DNA of 64,000 nucleotides from Clostridia bacterium (GTDB lineage Bacteria; Bacillota; Clostridia; Christensenellales; Pumilibacteraceae). Below the pieces are notes generated by a model. The model had not been told where the DNA came from. It was given only the letters and a program-made list of their open reading frames with translations, and did no database searches. This document shows positions 24,622-32,636 of this stretch, in pieces. The stretch's first letter is position 1. Every line of letters starts with the position of its first letter. Position numbers and translations under genes: made by a program. The stretch spans positions 124,001 through 188,000 of the forward strand of contig JAAWAB010000015.1 of the NCBI GenBank assembly GCA_022791915.1. Direction: 5' to 3'.

Positions 24622-25263
24622 ATGAAAAATAACGTAAAAACGATTGCGGTGTGCGCCGTCACGTTCGCGCTGACCGCCGTGTTGGGGCTGTTGCCGTACG
24701 TGTTTCTGATTCCGTTGCTGTTCACCTGTGTGACACGCGACTGGAAATTAACGCTTGCCGAATCGCTGTTTTTCGGCGTGTTGAGTTTGTGTTATGCGTA
24801 TATCAGCCCCGCGCCCACGCCCGTATCGATTGCGTTCATGGAAAATCCCTGGTTGCCCATAGTGCCCCGATTGTTTGTGGGGTTGGGGTGCCACGGTGCG
24901 TACGTGCTCATGCGCCGCGCGTTCCGCGGCAAAACGGGTAAAGCGGCGGTTGCCGTGCCCGTTATCGTGGCGTGCGCCGTGGGGTCGCTACTCAATACGG
25001 GACTGATTGTGCCGCTTTTGTGGGCGGTTGCGGGTAATTCGCTCGGTTTGGGCGTTGTGTGGGTGTCGTCTACGCTTATTTCGGGCGCAATCGAATTGTG
25101 CGTCGCGCTTGCGGTTGTGCCGCCGCTCGCCGTAACGGTGGGCAAGGCGTTGCGTTTGCCCGATTACGTGCGCAAAACGGTTAAAACGGAAAACGGCGGT
25201 TCGGATTCGTCTGCGCAGGGAATTGCGCCCGCGGAACAGAGCGAGTCGCGGAAAACGGAATAA
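24622..25263 (+). CDS. ECF-transporter S-component-like membrane protein (possibly pantothenate)
   Basis: A 213-residue protein with about five or six membrane spans. VCAVTFALTAVLGLLPYVF and the PWLPIVPRLFVGLGCHGAYVLMRR loop are typical of substrate-binding (S) subunits of energy-coupling-factor vitamin transporters. The hydrophilic C-terminus of 30 residues is unusual. The gene is 15 bases upstream of coaX, so a pantothenate (PanT-like) transporter is a reasonable inference. The energising A/A'/T subunits are not in the window and are normally shared and encoded elsewhere. Confidence 0.65.
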   Translation: MKNNVKTIAVCAVTFALTAVLGLLPYVFLIPLLFTCVTRDWKLTLAESLFFGVLSLCYAYISPAPTPVSIAFMENPWLPIVPRLFVGLGCHGAYVLMRRAFRGKTGKAAVAVPVIVACAVGSLLNTGLIVPLLWAVAGNSLGLGVVWVSSTLISGAIELCVALAVVPPLAVTVGKALRLPDYVRKTVKTENGGSDSSAQGIAPAEQSESRKTE

Positions 25264-25278
25264 AAGGAGAAAAAGCAG

Positions 25279-26055
25279 TTGCTTCTTGTTATCGATATCG
25301 GCAATACCAATGTAAAAATGGCGGTGTTTCGCGGCGACGAAATCGTCATGTCGTTGCGCCTTGCTACCGTGGTGGGCAAAACGAGCGACGAATACGGCTT
25401 GAACGTTAAAAATCTGCTTTCGGGCGGTGGCGTGGCGGCAACCGACATTACCGCCGTGATTATGAGCAGTGTAAACCCCAATCTCAACTACACGTTCGAG
25501 CACATGGTGCGGTACTATTTTAAGGTAAAGCCCATGATTGTGGGCGCGGGAATCAAAACGGGGTTGGATATTCGCTACAACGACCCCAAAGGATTGGGAA
25601 GCGATAGGATTGTCAATTCGGTGGCGGCGTACCACACCTACGGCGGACCCGTTATTGTGGTGGATTGCGGCACGGCTACCACGTTCAACGTGATAGGCGA
25701 AAAGGGCGAGTTTTTGGGCGGGCTGATTTCGTTCGGACTCAAAACGAGCGCCGACGCGCTTTCCGATTGCACCGCAAAACTTCCCAAAATCGAACTGACG
25801 CTGCCGCCCGACGTGGTATGCAAAACCACGATAGCCAACATGCAATCGGGCGTTATTCACGGATTCGTGGGCATGGTGGAGCACATTATCAAAAAAATCA
25901 GAGAAGAAACGGGATTTTCCACCGCAAAAGTTGTGGCAACGGGCGGTTTGAGCGAATTGCTCGGCACGCAGGACAGCTCTGTGGATATATTCGACCGCAC
26001 GCTCACGTTGCGCGGACTGAACATTATATATAAGATGAACACGGCAGGCAAATAG
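25279..26055 (+). CDS. coaX: Type III pantothenate kinase
   Basis: A 258-residue ASKHA-fold kinase that starts coenzyme A synthesis from pantothenate. LLVIDIGNTNVKMAVFRGDE is the N-terminal phosphate loop, LGSDRIVNSVAAYHTYGGPVIVVDCGTATTFNVI the catalytic centre, and FLGGLISFGLKTSADAL the substrate region. The start is TTG at 25279 with AGGAGA upstream; no ATG fits. Cytoplasmic. It is coupled to an S-component-like gene upstream and 31 bases ahead of hom. Confidence 0.95.
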   Translation: MLLVIDIGNTNVKMAVFRGDEIVMSLRLATVVGKTSDEYGLNVKNLLSGGGVAATDITAVIMSSVNPNLNYTFEHMVRYYFKVKPMIVGAGIKTGLDIRYNDPKGLGSDRIVNSVAAYHTYGGPVIVVDCGTATTFNVIGEKGEFLGGLISFGLKTSADALSDCTAKLPKIELTLPPDVVCKTTIANMQSGVIHGFVGMVEHIIKKIREETGFSTAKVVATGGLSELLGTQDSSVDIFDRTLTLRGLNIIYKMNTAGK

Positions 26056-26086
26056 GCGGAACGCGCAAAAAGGAGAACAAAAGCAG

Positions 26087-27370
26087 ATGGCGGCAAAAAA
26101 AGTAAACGTGGCAATTTTGGGATTGGGCACCGTGGGCGGCGGCACCTATGATATTCTCACGCAAAATCACGATATGATTGTGCGCACGCAGGGGCTGGAT
26201 TTTTGCGTGCGCCGCGTACTCGACCGCGACCGTGACCGTGTGGTTGCCCGCGGCGTTTCGCCCGACGCGGTTACGTGCAATATCGACGACATAGTAAACG
26301 ATAAAGAAATCGACGTCGTGGTGGAAACTATGGGGGGCGTGGAGCCTGCGGGGTCGTTTATCGCCAAATTGCTGGAAAGCGGCAAAACGGTGGTTACCGC
26401 CAATAAAGAACTGATAGGCAAGTGCTGGCACAAACTGGAACCGATAGCCAAAGCGCACGGCGCGGGACTGTATTTCGAGGCGAGTTGCGTGGGCGGCGTT
26501 CCCATTATCCGCACGCTCAATGAAAGCATGCAGGCGAATCATATCTGCGAGTTATACGGTATAATAAACGGCACCACCAACTATATACTCACCAAAATGA
26601 CCGAAGAAGGGCTTTCGTACGAAACGGCGCTGCGCGAGGCGCAACAGCTCGGGTATGCCGAGTTCAATCCTTCCGCCGACGTGGACGGATTCGACGCGGT
26701 GTATAAACTTGCCATTTTGTCGTCGCTTGCCTTTCATACGTCTATTCCGTATACGCACATATACCGCGAAGGAATCACGCGCATAACGGCAGACGACATA
26801 AAGAGTGCGAACGAACTCGGATACGTTGTGAAATTGCTCGCTATCGGACGCAGAGAAGGAAACCGAATCGAGGCGCGCGTGCACCCCACGTTTGTGCCCA
26901 AAGACCACCCGCTTGCGTCGGTGCGCGGCGCGTTTAATGCCGTTTTGCTTACGGGCGACTTTGTGGACGACATCATGCTGTACGGCAGGGGAGCGGGCGC
27001 CCGCCCCACGGGCAGCGCCATTGTGTCGGACGTGGTGTTCGCCGCCAAACGCAAAACGCACGAATACACTGATTTTGCCGTTTCGGACAAGCCCGACGCG
27101 GGCATGGAGATTGCCGACGATTTTACGTCTAAATATTACATTGCGCTCACCGCTTGCGACCGTGCGGGCGTTCTGGCGCAGGTGGCGAAAATTCTGGGCG
27201 ACTGCGGCGTGTCCATAGGCACCATTCTGCAAAAGGAAGGAAAGGGCGAACACGCCACCATTACGTTTTTAACGCACACGGCGAGCGAAAAGGCGGTAAC
27301 CGAAGCGCTTGCAAGAATCGAAAAGCTGGAATACGTGCGCAGTATCGATAGCCTTGTGCGTTGTTTATAG
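26087..27370 (+). CDS. hom: Homoserine dehydrogenase with ACT domain
   Basis: A 427-residue enzyme reducing aspartate semialdehyde to homoserine for threonine and methionine synthesis. The NAD(P) loop is ILGLGTVGGGTYDIL, TVVTANKELIGK and LYGIINGTTNYILTKM are the family signatures, and YAEFNPSADVDGFDAVYKLAIL marks the catalytic domain. The C-terminal 80 residues (YYIALTACDRAGVLAQVAKILGDCGVSIGTI) form an ACT domain, expected to bind threonine. The AAGGAG site sits before ATG 26087. It shares a substrate with the gene suspected under lysine-riboswitch control at the left edge. Confidence 0.96.
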   Translation: MAAKKVNVAILGLGTVGGGTYDILTQNHDMIVRTQGLDFCVRRVLDRDRDRVVARGVSPDAVTCNIDDIVNDKEIDVVVETMGGVEPAGSFIAKLLESGKTVVTANKELIGKCWHKLEPIAKAHGAGLYFEASCVGGVPIIRTLNESMQANHICELYGIINGTTNYILTKMTEEGLSYETALREAQQLGYAEFNPSADVDGFDAVYKLAILSSLAFHTSIPYTHIYREGITRITADDIKSANELGYVVKLLAIGRREGNRIEARVHPTFVPKDHPLASVRGAFNAVLLTGDFVDDIMLYGRGAGARPTGSAIVSDVVFAAKRKTHEYTDFAVSDKPDAGMEIADDFTSKYYIALTACDRAGVLAQVAKILGDCGVSIGTILQKEGKGEHATITFLTHTASEKAVTEALARIEKLEYVRSIDSLVRCL

Positions 27371-27437
27371 TGTGCGCTTGCCGTTTGTGTGCCGCTCATA
27401 CACTAAAAATTCGGATTTGGGCAAAAGAGCGGGCGTG

Positions 27438-27455
27438 CGCCGCATAAAAACGGCG
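27438..27455 (+). terminator. Weak hairpin after hom
   Basis: CGCCG cataaaaa CGGCG followed by ATTTG, about 70 bases after the hom stop. The T-run is poor, so it may be an imperfect terminator. Confidence 0.4.
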
Positions 27456-27477
27456 ATTTGACAGATAATAGCTTTGC

Positions 27478-27549
27478 AATTAAATGTTAATTTGTTTGCG
27501 AAATTGATTGCTATTTCGTTTGACAAATACATGTCCGATAATGTATAAT
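27478..27549 (+). promoter_or_regulatory. Promoter region of the 1139-residue surface protein, with a palindrome
   Basis: The main promoter is TTGACA (27520-27525), 18 bases, TATAAT (27544-27549). Upstream is a second possible one, TTGACA (27458) with TAAATG (27481), overlapped by the perfect palindrome AATTAA atg TTAATT (27478-27492), a plausible operator. The element TTGACAAATACA recurs in the promoter of the giant surface gene at 54614. Confidence 0.7.
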
Positions 27550-27598
27550 TGCAAATGTTACAGTACAAATTTTACTTTCTACCAGGAGATTTCGATTG

Positions 27599-30500
27599 AT
27601 GAAGAAGTTCAGAGGCATTTCAATGACGGTTCTTGCGGTGGTTTTGGCGGTTGCCATGCTCATGGGCACGATGACCGTAAGCGCCTTTGCCGAAGTTTCT
27701 TACGGCTACAAAGAGGGCAATATTACCACCGACGGCGCCGCAGAAAACGCAGGCGTTGCTACGTTTGTGGATAAACTTTCTTACGGCGAAACAACGAAAG
27801 CATTTGCGGGCGCTGCCAAATTGGTAACCCCCGGCGGCGTGGTATACGATACCAAGGATGCCGATACGGCAAAAGCGGACGCGGCAAAAACCAAACTTGC
27901 GAACTTTAAGGCGGAAGAAATCGGCATATATACCGTGTATTACGGCGAGAAGTCGGAATACAGCTATACGGTATCTTGCACGTTGGACGAAGAATACGAA
28001 TTGCGCGTAGACCATAGCGGCGCAGATATTCCCACGTATGTGCAAACGGGCAAAGAATTCACGCTTCCCAAAGCGTCGGTGTGGGCGCAGGTGAAAGACA
28101 AAGACGGCGAATATACCGAAAAACGCACCGAAGGCAATTTTGACGCGGGGTTTGAAGTGTTTGCAAAGGTTGTGGGCGTGAAAGATTCGGAAGCGTCGGC
28201 AAAAGACGCGCGAACCTTTAAGCTCGACCAGCCCGGCACGTATACCGTGCACTACTACTGCAAAGTGGAAGGCGGCACCAAATATTTGTTCAAAGACTAC
28301 ACCGTGAAAGTGCAGAGCACGTTCAACGATTCTACGGCGCCCAAACTCACTATTGTAAGTTTGAGCAAAGAAATCAGCCTGAACACAAAAGTAACCCTTC
28401 CCAAAGCTACCGTGACCGATAACTACGACGATAACGTTCGTATCGATATCAAGGTGGAAGAACTCGGAGCCGACGGAACCTATTCCGACGTGCAGAAAGT
28501 GGAAGTGGACGAAAACGGTTACGCCGTGAAAAAGTTGGGCGTACCCGAAGTGTTTGAAAACAACTACAATCTTTCGTTCTATCCTATGGAAGCTACCACG
28601 TACAGAGTTTCGTACGTTGCAAAAGACGATAACGGCAACGAAACGACCACGCATAACTCGTATACCGTGAAAGCGGTGGATAAATCGGCGCCCGTTCTCA
28701 AAGAAATCGACGACGAGAATATTCCCACCAAATACGGCGTTAAATCGGTTACGCGCGGAAAGAACGAAGGCGAAACGGTAGACGGCGACACGGTAAAAAC
28801 CGAGAACCCCGTAATCAACTTCCCGTATCCCGAATACGTGGATAATTCGGGCAAGGACGAAAACGACGTCTACAATAAAATCAGCGTTTCGTTCGAGATT
28901 AAAGACACGGTGAACAATCAGACCGTACTCAAAATCTCCAACATCTACGCCAAAGCCAACGAAGACGGCACCACGGCTACCGCCGCAAAGTACACCTACG
29001 ACGCGAATCTTTCCACCAACGGATTGTATCCCGAAGACGCGGAATTCGTTACCGACGAAAACACGGGAAAGAAAGTGTTGCCTGTTTCCTTCTATAAATA
29101 CGCCGAAAAACTCGGCGAAGGCAAGACCTACACGGGAACGTACACGGTGACCTACCGCGCCAGCGACGGCACCAACTCCACCAGCAAAACGTATGACATC
29201 GACCTTGTGGACGATTTCACCGATACCGACGAGGCGGCAATCAAAGTTTCGTTTACCGACGATTATCTTGTTGCTACTACTACGGAAAAAGATTTTGTGG
29301 TTCCCACGCCCGTGATTACCGACGACACCGATACCCGTCCGCTTGTTACGTATACGCTTAAAGGCAAAACCGATGCCGACGTTCTTACGGTGAAAGGCGG
29401 CGAGAAAGTCAAGATTTATCTCGACGGCGGGAATAACGCTTTCATGAAATTAGACGACAAGACCATTGCGCTCGGCGATACGCTTGCCTATGAAATCGTT
29501 GTAACCGACGATGCGGGCAACGTGAAAAAGGAAAGCGGCTCGGTGCAAATCGTAAACGCAAGCGCCATGACGATGACCAAAGATACTCTTGCTTTCAATG
29601 GAGATGGGCTTCTCAAACATGCCGATATGGTTGACGATAAGATTCTCAAACCGGGCGTGGATATAAATCTCGGCGAATTCAGCTTTGCGGTGAATTCCGA
29701 TCAGCGCGAATTCTACGGATTCGAATTGAGCCTGGTGAAAGACGGCGAACTTTGGTCGGCAGGTAAGATTTCGCTCGACACCTACTATGCAAAAACAAAT
29801 CCCAACGATGCCACCGATACGGCAGGCAGAGTGGTTGTGAAAAACATCACCGTTGCGCCTCCCGCAATCGAAAGCGATTTTGCTCTGTATATCCGCGTGT
29901 TCAATGCGGCGGGCATGAGCTTTACCACCAAAATGGATATCAACGTGGATAAACCCGATCCCGACGATGACGATAAACTCTCGGCGGCGGAAATTCCCAC
30001 CACGGGTAACGTGTATACCACGTATACGCTCAAAAACAAAGAACTCACCAAACCCGGCGATCTTACTACGAATGTAAATGAGCAATATATTATCCGTCAG
30101 ATTTCGGGTAAAGGCAAGTTCAGCCTGATGGGCACGCAGTTCACGGCTTACAATGCAGGTACGTTCACTTTTGTGGATGCGTATATCAATCAGAGCGGTC
30201 ACACGGTGCCGTTTGCCAAGAACCCCGGCTACACGCTTACCGTAACCGACGGCGGCACGCCCGCTTGGCAGGTGCAAGGCGAAATGCCTTCGTACTCGCC
30301 GCTGAACGAAAAAGTTACGCTTCCCAAAGTAGTGGCATCTTCGGCTTATGCGAACGCGGCAATCGACCTTGCGATTACCGACCCCAAGAGCAATTCGCTC
30401 AAAATCGCAAGCAGTGTAGCCGACAACACGGGCAAAGACGTAACGATTGACGAGAACGGCAACTATGTGTTCACGCCCGATAAAGACGGTTCGTACACAA

Positions 30501-31018
30501 TCACCTACACGGCGCGCTACGGTAACAACGAACAAATTACGCAGTCGTTCACCATGAAAGCAGGCGACTTCATCGCTCCCGTGTTTACGGTGGATTCCAC
30601 ACCGCCTACGCGTGCAACCGAGAACGACAAATTCACGTTCAGCGCCGTAACGCTCGGCGACGACGACAAAGCAAACGTGAGCACCACGCGGTTCGTTAAA
30701 ACGCTCAAAGCGCCCGACGGCAGCACGGTGTACACGGTAGACGGCACGGGCAATGCGTACCGCATCGCTACCACGCCTACCGATAACACGTCGGCTTACA
30801 CCTTTACCAAAACGGGTATCTACACGGTGGAATACGTGACATACGACGAAGCAAACAATTCGAGCATTATGTCGTACACCATTTCGGTGACAGCCGCAAA
30901 AGTAAACAACCCCGTGTCTACCAAGATTATCAGCACGATTCTCATTATTGTGGGCGTATTGCTGATTGCGGGCGTGATTCTCTACTTCGTGAGATTCCGC
31001 AAGGTGAAAAGCAAATAA
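27599..31018 (+). CDS. Large secreted, membrane-anchored protein with Ig-like repeats
   Basis: 1139 residues. A signal peptide (MKKFRGISMTVLAVVLAVAMLMGTMTVSAFAE) is followed by a series of beta-rich modules whose recurring ends, such as PGTYTVHYYCKV, EATTYRVSYVAKDDNGNE, YTGTYTVTYRASDGTNS and GIYTVEYVTYDEANNSS, are typical of bacterial Ig-like/DUF5011-type domains of about 100 residues each. A C-terminal hydrophobic segment (IISTILIIVGVLLIAGVILYFV) and a basic tail (RFRKVKSK) hold it in the membrane; there is no LPxTG motif. AGGAG stands before ATG 27599 (the ORF track adds one TTG codon). It is a stand-alone gene with consensus promoter and terminator, so probably abundant at the cell surface. 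Confidence 0.82.
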   Translation: MKKFRGISMTVLAVVLAVAMLMGTMTVSAFAEVSYGYKEGNITTDGAAENAGVATFVDKLSYGETTKAFAGAAKLVTPGGVVYDTKDADTAKADAAKTKLANFKAEEIGIYTVYYGEKSEYSYTVSCTLDEEYELRVDHSGADIPTYVQTGKEFTLPKASVWAQVKDKDGEYTEKRTEGNFDAGFEVFAKVVGVKDSEASAKDARTFKLDQPGTYTVHYYCKVEGGTKYLFKDYTVKVQSTFNDSTAPKLTIVSLSKEISLNTKVTLPKATVTDNYDDNVRIDIKVEELGADGTYSDVQKVEVDENGYAVKKLGVPEVFENNYNLSFYPMEATTYRVSYVAKDDNGNETTTHNSYTVKAVDKSAPVLKEIDDENIPTKYGVKSVTRGKNEGETVDGDTVKTENPVINFPYPEYVDNSGKDENDVYNKISVSFEIKDTVNNQTVLKISNIYAKANEDGTTATAAKYTYDANLSTNGLYPEDAEFVTDENTGKKVLPVSFYKYAEKLGEGKTYTGTYTVTYRASDGTNSTSKTYDIDLVDDFTDTDEAAIKVSFTDDYLVATTTEKDFVVPTPVITDDTDTRPLVTYTLKGKTDADVLTVKGGEKVKIYLDGGNNAFMKLDDKTIALGDTLAYEIVVTDDAGNVKKESGSVQIVNASAMTMTKDTLAFNGDGLLKHADMVDDKILKPGVDINLGEFSFAVNSDQREFYGFELSLVKDGELWSAGKISLDTYYAKTNPNDATDTAGRVVVKNITVAPPAIESDFALYIRVFNAAGMSFTTKMDINVDKPDPDDDDKLSAAEIPTTGNVYTTYTLKNKELTKPGDLTTNVNEQYIIRQISGKGKFSLMGTQFTAYNAGTFTFVDAYINQSGHTVPFAKNPGYTLTVTDGGTPAWQVQGEMPSYSPLNEKVTLPKVVASSAYANAAIDLAITDPKSNSLKIASSVADNTGKDVTIDENGNYVFTPDKDGSYTITYTARYGNNEQITQSFTMKAGDFIAPVFTVDSTPPTRATENDKFTFSAVTLGDDDKANVSTTRFVKTLKAPDGSTVYTVDGTGNAYRIATTPTDNTSAYTFTKTGIYTVEYVTYDEANNSSIMSYTISVTAAKVNNPVSTKIISTILIIVGVLLIAGVILYFVRFRKVKSK

Positions 31019-31043
31019 TCTCGTTTGACTGACAAAAGCAACA

Positions 31044-31075
31044 ATAAAAGCGGCGACCCGATTGCCGCTTTTATG
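31044..31075 (+). terminator. Intrinsic terminator after the surface-protein gene
   Basis: ATAAAAGCGGC / GCCGCTTTTAT, a perfect 11-bp stem with a 9-base loop. Confidence 0.9.
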
Positions 31076-31239
31076 TTTGTGTGCGGGGTTGTTCTTTGCC
31101 GAAAGAAAAGACGCGAAGGCGTATTCGGTACGCTTTGCGCGGCAAACGAAGGCAAAAACAAAACGGTACGTTTCGGGTACGTCTGTTTTGACGGCACACC
31201 CGTGGAAAACGAAATTTCGGACGGAACGTGGGAGAGAGT

Positions 31240-32601
31240 ATGGCGGAGTCGCAGGAACCGATAAGAATCAATCTGAATAAAATCGCGTCGGACGAAAAGG
31301 ACAGGTGCGTGGCGGCATGGAAAAACAGCCATGCGTTCTCCTTAAAGTCTTTTTTGCCCGTAGCCGAGGCATGCCATTTCGAGCGGTATACGTTTGCGCA
31401 CCCGCAAGGCAAGTTGGGCGTGGTATACGACACCAAAGCCGAAATGCTCACGTTAACGGCAAAGCAGGGCGTGTTGGACGCGGCGTGCCGCGAGGCGCAA
31501 CTTTGCGTGTCGAGTGCAAAGCCGCAGAGCGGGTCGGAAGAGTCGCCCGACCGTAAACCCGACCGCAAGCATGAATTTGCGGCGGACAATGCGGTACAGT
31601 CGCAAGCCGTAACCGAGCAAAAAGGCGGTTCCCGTCAACAGAGTAAGTCCGAAAACAAAACGCCCGTGAAAAATAAGGGCGCAAATAAAAAGGAAAAAGC
31701 GGAGAAAACACCCGCAAAGATACCCGCAAAAGCGTCTGCCAAAACGCCTGCGCCCGACACGAAGGGCGTGGAAAAAACGGCAGGACAGGAAACGCCCGAA
31801 TACAAAGACGGATTTGCGGTTAAAAAGTGCCCGCAAGAACGGTTAAACGGTTTTATTACGCGTATTCGCGGATTGAAAGGCGTTTCGGTATCGAGTGACG
31901 CGGCGCAGAAAAAAGACGTGATTACCTATACCGTTACCGATAAAGTACGGCACGAAAAATGTTTGGTGCGTTATGCGCCCAAAAAGCAGACGTTGCAACT
32001 GCAAGGTAAGCACAGCAATCTTTTCGGAGAAGTGCAGGTGATTTTGAGTAGCGGCTCGGGCTTTAACGAGGCAATGGGCGGCTACACGGGCGAACAGAAA
32101 AAAACGGGGTCGGTACAGCGCAGTCTGAAAAAACTGTTGCCCGCCGCGTTCGACCTATTATCCGAGCAATCCAAAATCGATTTGGGAATCGGCATGGTGG
32201 ATATAGGCAACGACGCCGTGCGATTGAGCGACTATTCGGTTCTTTTGGTTCCGCCGTACCGCGGATTGGAGCGGTTTATCTTCGATTTGCAACAGGCGTA
32301 CGCCATTTCGGTGAAAATGATTGGACAGGCATACGAGAAAGACGAGCGGGGCAATCACTGCTTAAAGTTGGCGTATCGGCGCAAAACGGGCGTGGTGTAC
32401 TCCGAAGTTATGAGCGCGCTGTATAACGAATATTTTGAAAAGCGTAATTTTTACGCCCATTCGGACAACACCGATTCGGGATTCAGCCGCGTGATTGCCG
32501 AAAAAGCTACGGCAAAAGCCATTTTCGATCACTTATGCGAAATTATCGATTATAACGCGAAAAAACTCAAAGAAATCGGTTTCAAGCCGACGGGCAAATA
32601 A
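31240..32601 (+). CDS. RnlA/HEPN-like protein (possible RNase toxin), no obvious antitoxin
   Basis: 453 residues. Two related beta-rich modules are visible: residues 25-85 (HFERYTFAHPQGKLGVVYDTKAEMLTLTAKQG) and 205-275 (GVSVSSDAAQKKDVITYTV to KKQTLQLQGKHS), separated by a Lys/Ala/Pro linker of about 90 residues. The C-terminal domain is helical (LSDYSVLLVPPYRGLERFIFDLQQAY) and ends with EKRNFYAHSDNTD, an Rx4H HEPN ribonuclease motif at Arg402-His407. This order resembles the RnlA/LsoA RNase toxins, which have TBP-like N-terminal repeats and a HEPN C-domain. ATG 31240 is used, not the GTG at 31228. No RnlB-like antitoxin gene is adjacent; pyrG follows after 35 bases. Assignment is tentative. 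Confidence 0.6.
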   Translation: MAESQEPIRINLNKIASDEKDRCVAAWKNSHAFSLKSFLPVAEACHFERYTFAHPQGKLGVVYDTKAEMLTLTAKQGVLDAACREAQLCVSSAKPQSGSEESPDRKPDRKHEFAADNAVQSQAVTEQKGGSRQQSKSENKTPVKNKGANKKEKAEKTPAKIPAKASAKTPAPDTKGVEKTAGQETPEYKDGFAVKKCPQERLNGFITRIRGLKGVSVSSDAAQKKDVITYTVTDKVRHEKCLVRYAPKKQTLQLQGKHSNLFGEVQVILSSGSGFNEAMGGYTGEQKKTGSVQRSLKKLLPAAFDLLSEQSKIDLGIGMVDIGNDAVRLSDYSVLLVPPYRGLERFIFDLQQAYAISVKMIGQAYEKDERGNHCLKLAYRRKTGVVYSEVMSALYNEYFEKRNFYAHSDNTDSGFSRVIAEKATAKAIFDHLCEIIDYNAKKLKEIGFKPTGK

Positions 32602-32636
32602 AATATACAAACCAAACGAAAGACGGAGGAAGCAGT

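Noticed and set aside
31025-31280. Small ORFs 31025..31264 and 31062..31280
   Set aside because: They overlap the terminator of the surface-protein gene and the start of the next gene and have no ribosome site. The gap 31076-31239 shows no clear promoter or other feature.
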